Source: Mesorhizobium sp. B2-7-1 (lineage in GTDB: Bacteria; Pseudomonadota; Alphaproteobacteria; Rhizobiales; Rhizobiaceae). From it: a DNA stretch of 64,000 nt. This document shows, one piece after another, positions 42,500 through 50,873 of the stretch. The position numbers and the translations under genes are program-made. Position 1 is the stretch's first letter. Each line of letters begins with the position of its first letter. The stretch spans positions 1 through 64,000 of the forward strand of contig NZ_VFUA01000025.1 in the NCBI RefSeq assembly GCF_006440735.1, given 5' to 3'. The notes under the pieces were generated by a model. That model saw nothing but the letters and a program-made list of their open reading frames with translations, ran no database searches and was not told where the DNA came from.

Positions 42500-43176
42500 C
42501 CGGCTATGCCCAACAAAAATCCGAGCGTGATCGCCAGTTGGGCGGCGTAGTAAAGCACCCAGACCGTGTAGCGCATCCACAGGCGATGCGGCGAGATCGC
42601 CGCGAGCAGGAAGCGCTCGGTCGCCAGCAGCCCGTCCGAGGCGATGAACAGCACCGCGCCGGCGATCACCCAGGGATAGTTCGTCGTGAGCGCCGAAATG
42701 CCCATTGCGAGGATCGCCGCGACATAGACGGCGACCGGAGCGCGCAGTTGCGGGCCGACGCGGCGCCAGAGCGCGGCAAGCATGACGATGCTGAACGCGG
42801 CCATGGCGAGCGCGAGCGCGCCCCGCCAGGATTCGGCGCTCAACAGGCCGAGCCCGCCGCCCGCCTGTAAAAACAGCGCGACATAGGCGATGTGGCCGGC
42901 GAAAAAGCTCGCCAGTCCGCCGAGAAAGGCCTTTTCGCCGTCGCGCGACAGGAAGGCGTCGCCGACGGCGCTCAAGCCCAGCGCCGCCACGAGCAGCAGC
43001 GGACCGCCTTGCATGGCGGCGAGCACGGCCAGCAGGGCGACCGCAAGCGTCTTTGCCGCCGTGCGCGTCCATTTCGGCGGCATGTCCAGCGCAAAGGCGT
43101 AGATCACGGCCGCGACGAACGAGAACAAAAGCGTTGCGTTGGCGTTGGCCTCGACGCCGCCGGGGAAAGGCATCAT
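42496..43176 (-). CDS. YhhN/TMEM86-family membrane protein (lysoplasmalogenase-like)
   Basis: A 226-residue protein with about eight transmembrane helices. The family core is GLSAVGDAFLSRDGEKAFLGGLASFFAGHIAYVALF, with the conserved GD and H, and VLFIASDGLLATERF near the end. Animal TMEM86 proteins hydrolyse lysoplasmalogens; the bacterial function is largely untested. Its ATG at 43176 overlaps the TGA of the EamA gene upstream, so translation is coupled. The 3' end overlaps the cupin gene by four bases. Confidence 0.87.
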   Translation of the reverse strand: MMPFPGGVEANANATLLFSFVAAVIYAFALDMPPKWTRTAAKTLAVALLAVLAAMQGGPLLLVAALGLSAVGDAFLSRDGEKAFLGGLASFFAGHIAYVALFLQAGGGLGLLSAESWRGALALAMAAFSIVMLAALWRRVGPQLRAPVAVYVAAILAMGISALTTNYPWVIAGAVLFIASDGLLATERFLLAAISPHRLWMRYTVWVLYYAAQLAITLGFLLGIAG

Positions 43177-44060
43177 GCGTTGGCCTCTTTTGCCGCCGGC
43201 TTGCGCATCAGCAGCGACTTCGCCGCCAGAGCGGCGCCGCCGGTGATGAGCACGCAGGCGGCGAGGATGCGCAGCGACGGCTCGGCGACGCCGGCGGCGA
43301 TCAGCACCAGCGTCGACAACAGCGGCGCGGCATAGCTCGCGGCGCCCAGCACCTGGATGTTGCCGCGCTTGACGCCGATGTCCCAGGCATAGAAGGCCGC
43401 GCCCACCGGCATCAGGCCGAGCCCGACGACGGCCAGCCACTGGCCAGGGCCGTTCGGCAGCACCGTCTTCTCAAGCAGAAGATGGCAGGCCAGCGAAAGC
43501 ACCGACGTCGCCGCGCAGAACCAGGTGACGATCGAGGTCGGCACCGACGGGAAGCGCCGCGACAGGAGCGAGTAGGACGACCACAGAAGCGCGCAGACGG
43601 CGGCCATGGCGTAGCCGAAGGCGTAACGCGCGTCGAAGGCGAGTGCGCCGCCCTTAGTGACGATCAGGAACGTACCGGCAAGGCCGAGCAGCGCGCCGAC
43701 GACATGGTTCCAGGCAAGCCGCTCGCCCGGCATCAGCGCCGAGCCGAGCACGATCAGCAGCGGCCACAGATAGGCGATCAGGCTCGCCTCGACCGCCGGC
43801 GCGTTGCGCAGCGCCGTGAAGTAGAAGAAGTGGTAGCCGAACAGGCCGGCAATGCCGATCACCCAGACTTGGCGAGGGATTTTCTGGCTCCTGTCGGGAG
43901 CCGGCATCACCAATCGCGCCGCGAGACCAACGCAGGTGCCGATGGCGAAGGTGATGGCCGACAGCAGGAACGGCGGCACCTGGCCCGAGGCATCGGTTAG
44001 CAGCGCCAGCAGCGCCCACATGGCGACCGCCGAGAACCCGATCAGTGTTGCGCGCGCCAT
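43173..44060 (-). CDS. EamA-family (DMT superfamily) transporter, YddG-like
   Basis: A 295-residue inner-membrane exporter with about ten transmembrane helices in two EamA repeats. The opening LIGFSAVAMWALLALLTDASGQVPPFLLSAITF and the mid-segment FYFTALRNAPAVEASLIAYLWPLLIVLGSALMPGE resemble YddG-type aromatic amino acid or methyl viologen exporters. It precedes and overlaps the YhhN gene by four bases. The DUF3108 gene ends 34 bases upstream of its start. The substrate is only a family guess. Confidence 0.9.
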   Translation of the reverse strand: MARATLIGFSAVAMWALLALLTDASGQVPPFLLSAITFAIGTCVGLAARLVMPAPDRSQKIPRQVWVIGIAGLFGYHFFYFTALRNAPAVEASLIAYLWPLLIVLGSALMPGERLAWNHVVGALLGLAGTFLIVTKGGALAFDARYAFGYAMAAVCALLWSSYSLLSRRFPSVPTSIVTWFCAATSVLSLACHLLLEKTVLPNGPGQWLAVVGLGLMPVGAAFYAWDIGVKRGNIQVLGAASYAAPLLSTLVLIAAGVAEPSLRILAACVLITGGAALAAKSLLMRKPAAKEANA

Positions 44061-44094
44061 GCCTGCCCCCCGACGGCGCGCGGCGGCGCCTGAC

Positions 44095-44889
44095 CTAATT
44101 TACCGCTTCGAACCGTCCCGCGCTGATGGTCAGCGGACCGATCTGGGTCCCGACCGTGGCGCGGATCGGCGCATATACGCCGGATTGGCCGACCGGTGCA
44201 AACGTCACCAGCATGCGGCTCTTGTTCTTGAGGAAATTCAGCGCTTTGCGGCCCTTGCGATAGCCCGCGACCGGTTCGAAGCCCATCTTGCAGGTCACCG
44301 TGTCGCCCTTGTAGCCGGGCACGGAGATCGAGCCCTTGGACGCATAGGTCAAGGTCAGGTCGGCGCGCATCTCGCCGTCATAGAATTTGACCGTGCGTCC
44401 GCAGACCTTGTCCAGGCTGTCGGCATGGATGACGGTCGCCGCCATCGGATCGAGCACCGATTTCAGGTCGCTGTCGCCGAGCGGCACCCAGCTCTTGGGA
44501 TCGCGCTTCTTCGGCGCGGGAACGACCTGCGTGGAGGTGACCGCGCCGTTGTTGAAGCGGATGTCGACCATCGAGGCCTTCTTGCCGGACGTATAATCTG
44601 CCCTGAACACCCGCGGCGTCATCCGCTTGTCGGAAATGGTGCCCTTCGACGAAATCGTGCCTTTCGTGTCGTCGAAGAGCTTGCCGAGGCCGGCGGCCGA
44701 GACGGTGCCGTCGATGGCATAGTTGTCGCCTTCGTAGCGGCTGGAAAAGGTCGCCCTGGCGATCGAAAGGCCGAGATAGGACACCGTATATTCGCCCTTG
44801 AAGGACTGCGGTGCAGTGGCGGCGAAGCTTGTTGCCGGCACGGCAAGGGCAAGCAGGCTGGCGAGTGCATGATGAGATGGACGGAGCAT
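44095..44889 (-). CDS. DUF3108 periplasmic protein
   Basis: A 264-residue secreted protein. The signal peptide covers about residues 1-23 (ALAVPATSFA). The mature domain is beta-rich, with YTVSYLGLSIARATFSSRY, TGKISSKG-like and TISDKRMTPRVFRADY segments typical of DUF3108. In rhizobia this gene is usually divergent from rpmB, as here. Function unknown; an envelope or lipid-related role is a guess from fold and export. The 257-bp divergent gap must hold both promoters, but I cannot place them firmly. Confidence 0.86.
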   Translation of the reverse strand: MLRPSHHALASLLALAVPATSFAATAPQSFKGEYTVSYLGLSIARATFSSRYEGDNYAIDGTVSAAGLGKLFDDTKGTISSKGTISDKRMTPRVFRADYTSGKKASMVDIRFNNGAVTSTQVVPAPKKRDPKSWVPLGDSDLKSVLDPMAATVIHADSLDKVCGRTVKFYDGEMRADLTLTYASKGSISVPGYKGDTVTCKMGFEPVAGYRKGRKALNFLKNKSRMLVTFAPVGQSGVYAPIRATVGTQIGPLTISAGRFEAVN

Positions 44890-45146
44890 GGCGGCTGGAG
44901 AATCCCTGACGGTTCGGCCGGAACGCAGGGGCTCCAGCCTGGCATATCCCTTCGCGAAGGGCTTATAGTGTGAAATCCGGCCTTTATATGGAACGTGGCT
45001 GACGGCTGGCGACGTGCCGGAGCTTGACGCAGTGGTGAAATGCCACTATGGAACGCCAACTTTTCCAAAGGCCGCCTGACCGAGACCGCGCGCCGCCCGG
45101 CGCGGGCAGTATGGTTTGGCAGGTTTAGAAACTGAAGGTTAGACAA

Positions 45147-45443
45147 ATGTCCCGCACCTGCGAACTCACTGCCAAGGCAGTCCAGACTGGCAACAATGTG
45201 AGCCACGCCAACAACAAGACCAAGCGTCGCTTCCTGCCGAACCTGGTCAATGTGACGCTGATTTCCGAAGCGCTGAACCAGAACGTTCGCCTGCGCATTT
45301 CGGCCAACGCGCTGCGTTCGGTCGAGCACCGCGGTGGCCTCGACGCCTTCCTGGCCAAGGCCGACGTCAAGGAACTGTCGCAGCGCGCGCGCCTGCTCAA
45401 GAAGCAGATCGCCAAGAAGCTTGCCGAGCAGCCGGCCGCTTAA
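45147..45443 (+). CDS. rpmB: 50S ribosomal protein L28
   Basis: A 98-residue ribosomal protein of the large subunit. The family start [33 protein letters not shown] and the later [21 protein letters not shown] are typical of alphaproteobacterial L28, which is longer than the E. coli protein. Promoter and leader lie in the divergent gap with the DUF3108 gene. It is followed after 111 bases by yhhQ, with a strong hairpin and a riboswitch-like element between. Confidence 0.97.
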   Translation: MSRTCELTAKAVQTGNNVSHANNKTKRRFLPNLVNVTLISEALNQNVRLRISANALRSVEHRGGLDAFLAKADVKELSQRARLLKKQIAKKLAEQPAA

Positions 45444-45483
45444 AGCAGCTTTCAGGCGGGGGACGACCGCCTCGGGCACCGGC

Positions 45484-45520
45484 CTTGCCGGCGCTCGGAA
45501 TAAGAGCGAGCGTCGGCAAG
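45484..45520 (+). terminator. Strong hairpin between rpmB and yhhQ
   Basis: A 14-bp stem (CTTGCCGGCGCTCG with CGAGCGTCGGCAAG, one G-U pair) and a 9-base loop. It is 40 bases after the rpmB stop and 8 bases before the preQ1-like aptamer. No T-run follows, so it may protect the 3' end of rpmB mRNA or be a Rho-assisted end rather than a classical terminator. Confidence 0.6.
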
Positions 45521-45528
45521 ACGCTCGG

Positions 45529-45559
45529 CTGGTTCCATTACCCAGGATAAAAAAATGAA
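45529..45559 (+). ncRNA. Candidate preQ1-I riboswitch overlapping the yhhQ start codon
   Basis: The sequence has the preQ1-I core in order: GGTTC, then ACCC, then ATAAAAAA. Stem P1 pairs CTGG (45529-45532) with CCAG (45542-45545). The loop carries CCATTAC, with a C just before the 3' strand of P1, as in known preQ1-I RNAs. The A-rich tail (45549-45554) leads straight into the ATG. The pseudoknot P2 can be made by loop CAT (45536-45538) with the start codon ATG (45555-45557). The AGGA ribosome site overlaps P1. The downstream gene is a queuosine-precursor transporter, the expected target. Confidence 0.75.
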
Positions 45560-46235
45560 CTTCCTGATGCGATATCTGCCCTTCGTGGCCGCCATGGCGC
45601 TCGTCGTCGTGGCCTCAAACATCCTTGTCCAGTTCCCGATGCAAGGCCAGGTCGGCGGCCTGGCGCTCGCCGACGTGCTGACCTGGGGCGCCTTCACCTA
45701 TCCTTTCTCCTTCCTGGTCACCGACCTCGCCAACCGCCGCTACGGCCCCGCCGTGGCGCGCAAGGTGGTGTTCGTCGGCTTCATGACGGCGGTGATCTGC
45801 TCGATCCTGGTCCCGCCCTTCCTGTTCCGTCACGGATTGATCGAATTCGAGACCGCCGCCGACCGGCTGGTGCGCATCGCGGCCGCTTCAGGCGCCGCCT
45901 TCCTCACCGCGCAATTGCTCGACGTCACCGTCTTCAACCGGCTGCGCCGGCAGAGTTGGTGGCGCGCGCCGATCGTCGGCACGCTGGTCGGCTCGGTATT
46001 CGACACCGTCGTCTTCTTCGGCGTCGCCTTTTCCGCCGCCTTCGCCTTTGCTGGCCCCAATGACAGCTTCGCGCTGGAGACAGCGCCGCTGATGGGCGTG
46101 CTGCCGGTCGAGACGATGCGTTGGGTGTCCTGGGCGCTCGGCGACCTTTCGGTCAAGCTGATCATCGCCGTCGTGGCGCTGATCCCCTACCGGCTGCTCG
46201 CCGCCCGCTGGAGCCAGCCGGCGGTCGCGGTGTAG
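45555..46235 (+). CDS. yhhQ: Queuosine-precursor transporter (YhhQ/VUT family)
   Basis: A 226-residue inner-membrane protein with about six helices. The family block LADVLTWGAFTYPFSFLVTDLANRRYGP is near residues 35-62, and VSWALGDLSVKLIIAVVALIPYR near the end. YhhQ proteins take up preQ0 or preQ1 for queuosine synthesis in tRNA. The start codon lies in a preQ1-I-like riboswitch, which fits repression when the precursor is plentiful. It follows rpmB and is eight bases ahead of a spermidine-synthase-like gene. Confidence 0.93.
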   Translation: MNFLMRYLPFVAAMALVVVASNILVQFPMQGQVGGLALADVLTWGAFTYPFSFLVTDLANRRYGPAVARKVVFVGFMTAVICSILVPPFLFRHGLIEFETAADRLVRIAAASGAAFLTAQLLDVTVFNRLRRQSWWRAPIVGTLVGSVFDTVVFFGVAFSAAFAFAGPNDSFALETAPLMGVLPVETMRWVSWALGDLSVKLIIAVVALIPYRLLAARWSQPAVAV

Positions 46236-46243
46236 GCCAGACC

Positions 46244-46918
46244 GTGATTCCCTGGATTCAGCTTGATTCAGCTCGCACGCCCCATGGCGGCCAGGAACTT
46301 CGCCTGAAGCAGCGCGGCACCGAGTTCTCGATCATGCTCGGCACCAACGAGCTGATGAACAGCCGCCTCAGCGGCTCCGAGGAAGCGCTCGCCAGGCTTT
46401 CCTGCGAGCGGATCGCTGGCCGCAAGCGGCCGAGGCTGCTCATCGGCGGGCTCGGCATGGGCTTCACCTTGCGCGCCGCCCTCGCCGCGCTCGATGGCGA
46501 TGCTGCCGTCACCGTTGCCGAACTGGTTCCCGCGGTCGTCGCCTGGGCGCGTGGACCGATGTCGGGGATCTTCGACGGCTGCCTCGACGATCCTCGCGTC
46601 ACCATTCTCGAGGCCGATGTCGGCCAACTGATAAGGCCGGAGAATGCCGCCTGGGACGCCATCCTGCTCAACGTCGACAATGGTCCTGAAGGCATCGTCT
46701 ACAAGGGCAATGATACGCTCTATGACGCGGCCGGGCTGGCCGCCGCACGCGCCGCATTGAAGCCGGGTGGCGTTCTGGCGATCTGGTCGCAGGGGCCCGA
46801 CAGCCGTTTCACCCGGCGGTTGAAACAGGCCGGCTTCGCGGTCGAGGAGATCAACACGCGGGCCAACGGCAAGCGCGGCGCCCGCCATGTGATCTGGATC
46901 GCAGCCAGAACGCCGTAA
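46244..46918 (+). CDS. Spermidine synthase-like methyltransferase-fold protein
   Basis: A 224-residue protein with a Rossmann fold close to the spermidine/spermine synthase family: LLIGGLGMGFTLRAALAAL as the cofactor loop, TVAELVPAVVAWARGPM, DDPRVTILEADVGQLI, and the later AWDAILLNVDNGPEG. The aminopropyltransfer Asp pair of true SpeE is not clearly kept, so a methyltransferase or unknown role is possible. It starts at GTG 46244, eight bases after yhhQ, and probably shares its transcript. The longer frame back to 46121 overlaps yhhQ and is not likely. Confidence 0.82.
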   Translation: MIPWIQLDSARTPHGGQELRLKQRGTEFSIMLGTNELMNSRLSGSEEALARLSCERIAGRKRPRLLIGGLGMGFTLRAALAALDGDAAVTVAELVPAVVAWARGPMSGIFDGCLDDPRVTILEADVGQLIRPENAAWDAILLNVDNGPEGIVYKGNDTLYDAAGLAAARAALKPGGVLAIWSQGPDSRFTRRLKQAGFAVEEINTRANGKRGARHVIWIAARTP

Positions 46919-47001
46919 TCCGGATTGCTGCCGCCGCTTTACGCTTTGTTACGGCCGATGGTGCAGGATCGCGAAAACTCTCAAGGGCATTGCGAACCAG
47001 C

Positions 47002-48777
47002 ATGACCGTGCCAGGCACTGGTTGGAAAAACGATCTCCTGCTTGCGTTATGCGCCACGCTGGTGGTGCTGACGATCAACGCGGTTTCCGGCTTCCCCACC
47101 CTGACGAACTACGGCGCCGACAATGACAGCATGCTGCGGCTGGTCGAGGTCCGCGACCTGCTCGGCGGCCAAAGCTGGTTCGACCTCCATCAATACAGGA
47201 TGGGCACCTCGGGCGGCTTCGTCATGCACTGGTCGCGGCTGGTCGACACGCCGCTCGCGCTGATCATCATGGCCTTCGATGCGCTGGGCGCCAGTCGCGC
47301 GACCGCCGAACGCGCCGCGCAGATCATCTGGCCGACCTTGCTTTACGGGCTGACCATATTCGTGCTGATGCGCGCCTCGCAGCGCTTCGCCGGCACGAAT
47401 GTCGCGATGCCGGCGGTCATCCTGTCGACAGCGGGCCTTTTCTTCCTGGTGATCTACAGCCCGGGCGTGATCGATCACCACAATGTCCAGCTGCTGCTGA
47501 CGGCGGCCGGCCTCTGGCTGCTGATGGAAGCGCCCTCCTGGCGGCCGGCTGCCCTTCTGTCGGGCATTTGCGCCGGCCTGACGCTGGCTGTCGGCATGGA
47601 GACCGCTCCCTATATCGCAGTGCTCGGCATTTGCGCCGCCGTCCTGTTCATCCTCCACGACAAGGAGCGCGCCACGGCACGAGGCTTCGGCCTCGGATTT
47701 GCCGGCATCGCCTCGCTGGTCTTCGTGACGACCATCCGGCCGGCCGACTGGGGCGTGGCCCAATGCGACGCCTTCTCGTCCTTCCAGTTTGCTGTCGCAG
47801 CACTTTCCGGCTTCGACCTCGCGATTGCCGCTACCTTGACCGCATCGACGGCACGGGCGCGGCTCTTTTCAATGCTGGTGCTGGCGGCGGTGGTCGCGGT
47901 CGCCACGGTCGTGTTCTTCCCGCAATGCCTGGCATCGCCCTATGCGGGCATGGACGAGCGTATCCGCACCTATTGGCTGGCCGACGTGGTCGAAGCGCAG
48001 CCTTTCTGGAGCGTCGCCATCCACCAGCCGAAGCTGATGGCGGCGCGCTATGTGACGCCCTTCATCGCGATCCTGCTGATCGGCTTTCAACTGCGAACCC
48101 GCCGCCTGCGCCGCGAGGAGACACTCGCCGCCATCCTGCTCGTCGTCGCCTTCGGCGTCAGCCTCTGGCAGGTGCGCGGCTCGACCTTCTCCGTCGCCTT
48201 CGCCGTATTGCCGCTCTCGGCCTGGATCGCGAAAATCCGCCTGCGGGCGGACGCCGCGCCGTCATGGCGCCTTTCCGCCGGCATCGTCATAGCGTGGCTG
48301 GTCTCGCTCAACGCGACCTGGGCCGGGGTCGCGGTGGCGGCGCAGTCCGTGGTCCAGAAGGCGCCGCAGCGGATCAATTCCGATCCCGACCATGCCGTGA
48401 CCTGCGGCAACCCGGGCGACTTCCACGATCTTGCCGCCATGCCGGCGACGACGGTGCTCGCTTCGTCCAATCTCGGCTCGGGAATATTGATGTTCACCGG
48501 GCACCGGGCGCTGGCCGGCCCTTACCACCGCAATATCGGCGGCAATTTGGCCATGCTCGACGCGTTCATGGGAACGCCGGATGCCGCCCGCGCCGTCATC
48601 GAGCGCGAGCATGTCGGACTGATCGCTATCTGCCGCGGCAACACCGAAGAGATATCGCTGGCGCAGGATGCGCCAAAGGGCCTTGCCGCGGCGTTGCTGC
48701 GAGGCGACCTGCCGGCATGGCTCGAACTGGACCAGTCTACGGCGGGAAAGCCGATCGAGATTTATAAGGTTCGTTGA
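47002..48777 (+). CDS. Polytopic membrane protein, GT-C/STT3-like
   Basis: A 591-residue protein with about twelve transmembrane helices. An N-terminal helix is followed by a luminal/periplasmic loop with GADNDSMLRLVEVRDLL, containing the Asp-x-Asp-like acidic pair typical of GT-C glycosyltransferases such as STT3, PMT and ArnT. A later YSPGVIDHHNVQLL segment holds two His. The C-terminal 150 residues form a soluble domain. It probably transfers a sugar from a polyprenyl-phosphate donor in the periplasm. I chose ATG 47002; TTG 46990 is an alternative. Substrate unknown. Confidence 0.75.
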   Translation: MTVPGTGWKNDLLLALCATLVVLTINAVSGFPTLTNYGADNDSMLRLVEVRDLLGGQSWFDLHQYRMGTSGGFVMHWSRLVDTPLALIIMAFDALGASRATAERAAQIIWPTLLYGLTIFVLMRASQRFAGTNVAMPAVILSTAGLFFLVIYSPGVIDHHNVQLLLTAAGLWLLMEAPSWRPAALLSGICAGLTLAVGMETAPYIAVLGICAAVLFILHDKERATARGFGLGFAGIASLVFVTTIRPADWGVAQCDAFSSFQFAVAALSGFDLAIAATLTASTARARLFSMLVLAAVVAVATVVFFPQCLASPYAGMDERIRTYWLADVVEAQPFWSVAIHQPKLMAARYVTPFIAILLIGFQLRTRRLRREETLAAILLVVAFGVSLWQVRGSTFSVAFAVLPLSAWIAKIRLRADAAPSWRLSAGIVIAWLVSLNATWAGVAVAAQSVVQKAPQRINSDPDHAVTCGNPGDFHDLAAMPATTVLASSNLGSGILMFTGHRALAGPYHRNIGGNLAMLDAFMGTPDAARAVIEREHVGLIAICRGNTEEISLAQDAPKGLAAALLRGDLPAWLELDQSTAGKPIEIYKVR

Positions 48778-49001
48778 ATATCGGCCTGCGGCCATACCAG
48801 CATCGTCGATCGCGCCCCCCCGCAACGCGCCTGCTTTGCGCTGATGCGGCGTAACCCCTTGATTTAGAGAACCGCGATCGACATCAGCCGGGTGGATCAT
48901 TGCAATCCAGCCTGTGCTTTGGTTAGCATTTCGCCCCGGCGGCGATATATGTATTCACGGAATTTGGATTCGGGGTTCTTTGGATTGGGGAAAGGGTATC
49001 C

Positions 49002-49811
49002 ATGTCGGCCATAGACGGCGCGTTGGCGCCAGCATCAGCCAAACAGACGCTGCAGCATGTTGTCTCCCACATGGTGGAAGCGGTGGACCGCGCCACGTTC
49101 GTGGAAAAGCCTTTCTGGCATCTTGAAATGACGGATGTCTTTCCGGCGGACCTCTATCTGCGCATGCGCACCGCCATGCCCGAGGCGCGCGAATATCGCG
49201 CGCTCAAAGGGCGCAACAACGTCAACATTCAGGCCGACGGCACCGCGACGCGGATCAAGATCGACCTCTACCCCGAATATATCCGCCATCTACCTGGCGA
49301 AAAACGGGCGGTCTGGTCTCTGGTCGGCAAGGCGCTGCACGCGCCGGAACTGAAGGATGCGTTCATGCGCCGCCTTGCTCCGGGCCTGGAGCGCCGGTTC
49401 GGGTCGGACTTCATGAAGGTCGGCATGTATCCGGTGCCGATGCTGACGCGCGACGTGGCGGGCTACAAGATCGGCTTCCACACCGACACGAAATGGAAGG
49501 GCATCACGGTCCAGTTCTATCTGCCGGAGGACGACTCGATCAACCACATCGGCACCCGCTTCGCCGAGCGCAAGGCGGACGGGCGTTTCGAGAATTCGCA
49601 CCGGATGTCGTTTTCCCCGAACACCGGCTACGCCTTTGCGGTCGGCACCGACACCTGGCACGCGGTCGATACCGTCGGGCCGGAGGTCCGCACCCGCGAC
49701 AGCATCCTCCACACCTATTTCGTCGACAACACCGCGACGCTCAAGATTCGCAACCGCAGCAAGCGCGCGGCCAATTTCGTGATGAACGAGGTCCGTCACG
49801 TCGGCCGGTAG
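49002..49811 (+). CDS. 2-oxoglutarate/Fe(II) oxygenase-like protein
   Basis: A 269-residue protein with the facial triad of a double-stranded beta-helix oxygenase: H160 and D162 (IGFHTDTKW) and H220 (DTWHAVDTV), with an Arg in RTRDSILHTYF likely to bind 2-oxoglutarate. Such proteins often modify surface polysaccharides, peptides or secondary metabolites. It stands alone on the plus strand, 225 bases after the GT-C-like gene, and is convergent with the phytase-like gene. The upstream gap has no clear promoter. Substrate unknown. Confidence 0.82.
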   Translation: MSAIDGALAPASAKQTLQHVVSHMVEAVDRATFVEKPFWHLEMTDVFPADLYLRMRTAMPEAREYRALKGRNNVNIQADGTATRIKIDLYPEYIRHLPGEKRAVWSLVGKALHAPELKDAFMRRLAPGLERRFGSDFMKVGMYPVPMLTRDVAGYKIGFHTDTKWKGITVQFYLPEDDSINHIGTRFAERKADGRFENSHRMSFSPNTGYAFAVGTDTWHAVDTVGPEVRTRDSILHTYFVDNTATLKIRNRSKRAANFVMNEVRHVGR

Positions 49812-49856
49812 TCTCGGCCGGCGGCGCCCGCCGGCACGGCTGAATCCGTGCCGACC

Positions 49857-50873
49857 TCAGTCCTGGTGCAGGATGAATTCCAGATAGAGGTTGCGCTGCA
49901 GAATCGAATGGTTGTCGTCGGAGATCAGCGACAGCATCAGCGCGCCGTCGTAGCGGGTCCAGACGTCGAGCCCTTCCATATTGTCGATCTGGTAGCCCAT
50001 GTCGGCCTCCATCAGCACCGGCCCGTCGGCAACCGCGCCTTTTTCGACGCTTTCGCCGTAGATGCGCCGCAGCCGCATCTTCACCCCGCGCGCGATCGAA
50101 AAACTGCGCTCCAGGAGCAGCAGGTCGCCGTCCGGCAGGAAGGCGCCGTCGGTTATGTCGAAATCGCCGTCGCGCTTGACTGTGAAGACCCCCTTGTGCG
50201 GCCCCTCGATGACGGCGGCGTAGACGTTGCCGGCTTTGTCGAGGCTCCTCTCCGAGACCACGACCAGGCTGCCAGCGTGCTGTCCGTAAGGATTGGCGTG
50301 GGTGACGGTCTCGAAGCCGCGGTTCTGACGCAGCTCTTGCGCGGGGACCAGGTAATCGAGCAGCCTGACCGGCGCTTTCATATTGTCGGGATCGATCTTG
50401 AATTGCGCGACGCGCTGGTCGCGCTCGAAACCGACGGTGGCGATACCGTCCTTGACCGCGAGCCCTTCCGCGTCGACCTCCCATTTCCGGTCGATCGGCC
50501 GGCCCGACGCGTCGACCATCTGCTGCATGCGAAAGTTCGAAACGCCGGACGGGCGCTTGTCGGCGCCGTGGGTGATCGTGCCGAAGAACCAGAAGCCGGT
50601 GTCGGCGACACCGACGAAATCGCTGCCCGGCCTCAGGAAGCGAAGCGCCGAGAGCGCGCCGAAATCGCGCGCCGGCGAAGTCAGCTCCAGTCCGCCGACG
50701 AATTCGAGCGGCCCGAACCGCGTCTCGTCACGGCCGACACGGAACTGGCTGATCGGCCGCGCCGAAACCTCAACCATCTCGACGGGGGCTCCCGGAGCGG
50801 CAACGCCCGGCGAGGCGCAGGCCAGCATGCAGGCGAAAAGCGTCCGCCGCGCACGCCGCCCCGAAAAGATCAT
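49857..50873 (-). CDS. Esterase-like activity of phytase family protein, exported
   Basis: A 338-residue protein with a signal peptide (about residues 1-25, [13 protein letters not shown]) and a beta-propeller-like phytase-esterase domain. Visible blocks are [53 protein letters not shown] and [12 protein letters not shown]. The family is called esterase-like phytase, but the activity is untested in most members. Its ATG overlaps the cobT stop codon (ATGA), so it is translationally coupled to cobT. Periplasmic location is likely. Confidence 0.87.
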   Translation of the reverse strand: MIFSGRRARRTLFACMLACASPGVAAPGAPVEMVEVSARPISQFRVGRDETRFGPLEFVGGLELTSPARDFGALSALRFLRPGSDFVGVADTGFWFFGTITHGADKRPSGVSNFRMQQMVDASGRPIDRKWEVDAEGLAVKDGIATVGFERDQRVAQFKIDPDNMKAPVRLLDYLVPAQELRQNRGFETVTHANPYGQHAGSLVVVSERSLDKAGNVYAAVIEGPHKGVFTVKRDGDFDITDGAFLPDGDLLLLERSFSIARGVKMRLRRIYGESVEKGAVADGPVLMEADMGYQIDNMEGLDVWTRYDGALMLSLISDDNHSILQRNLYLEFILHQD

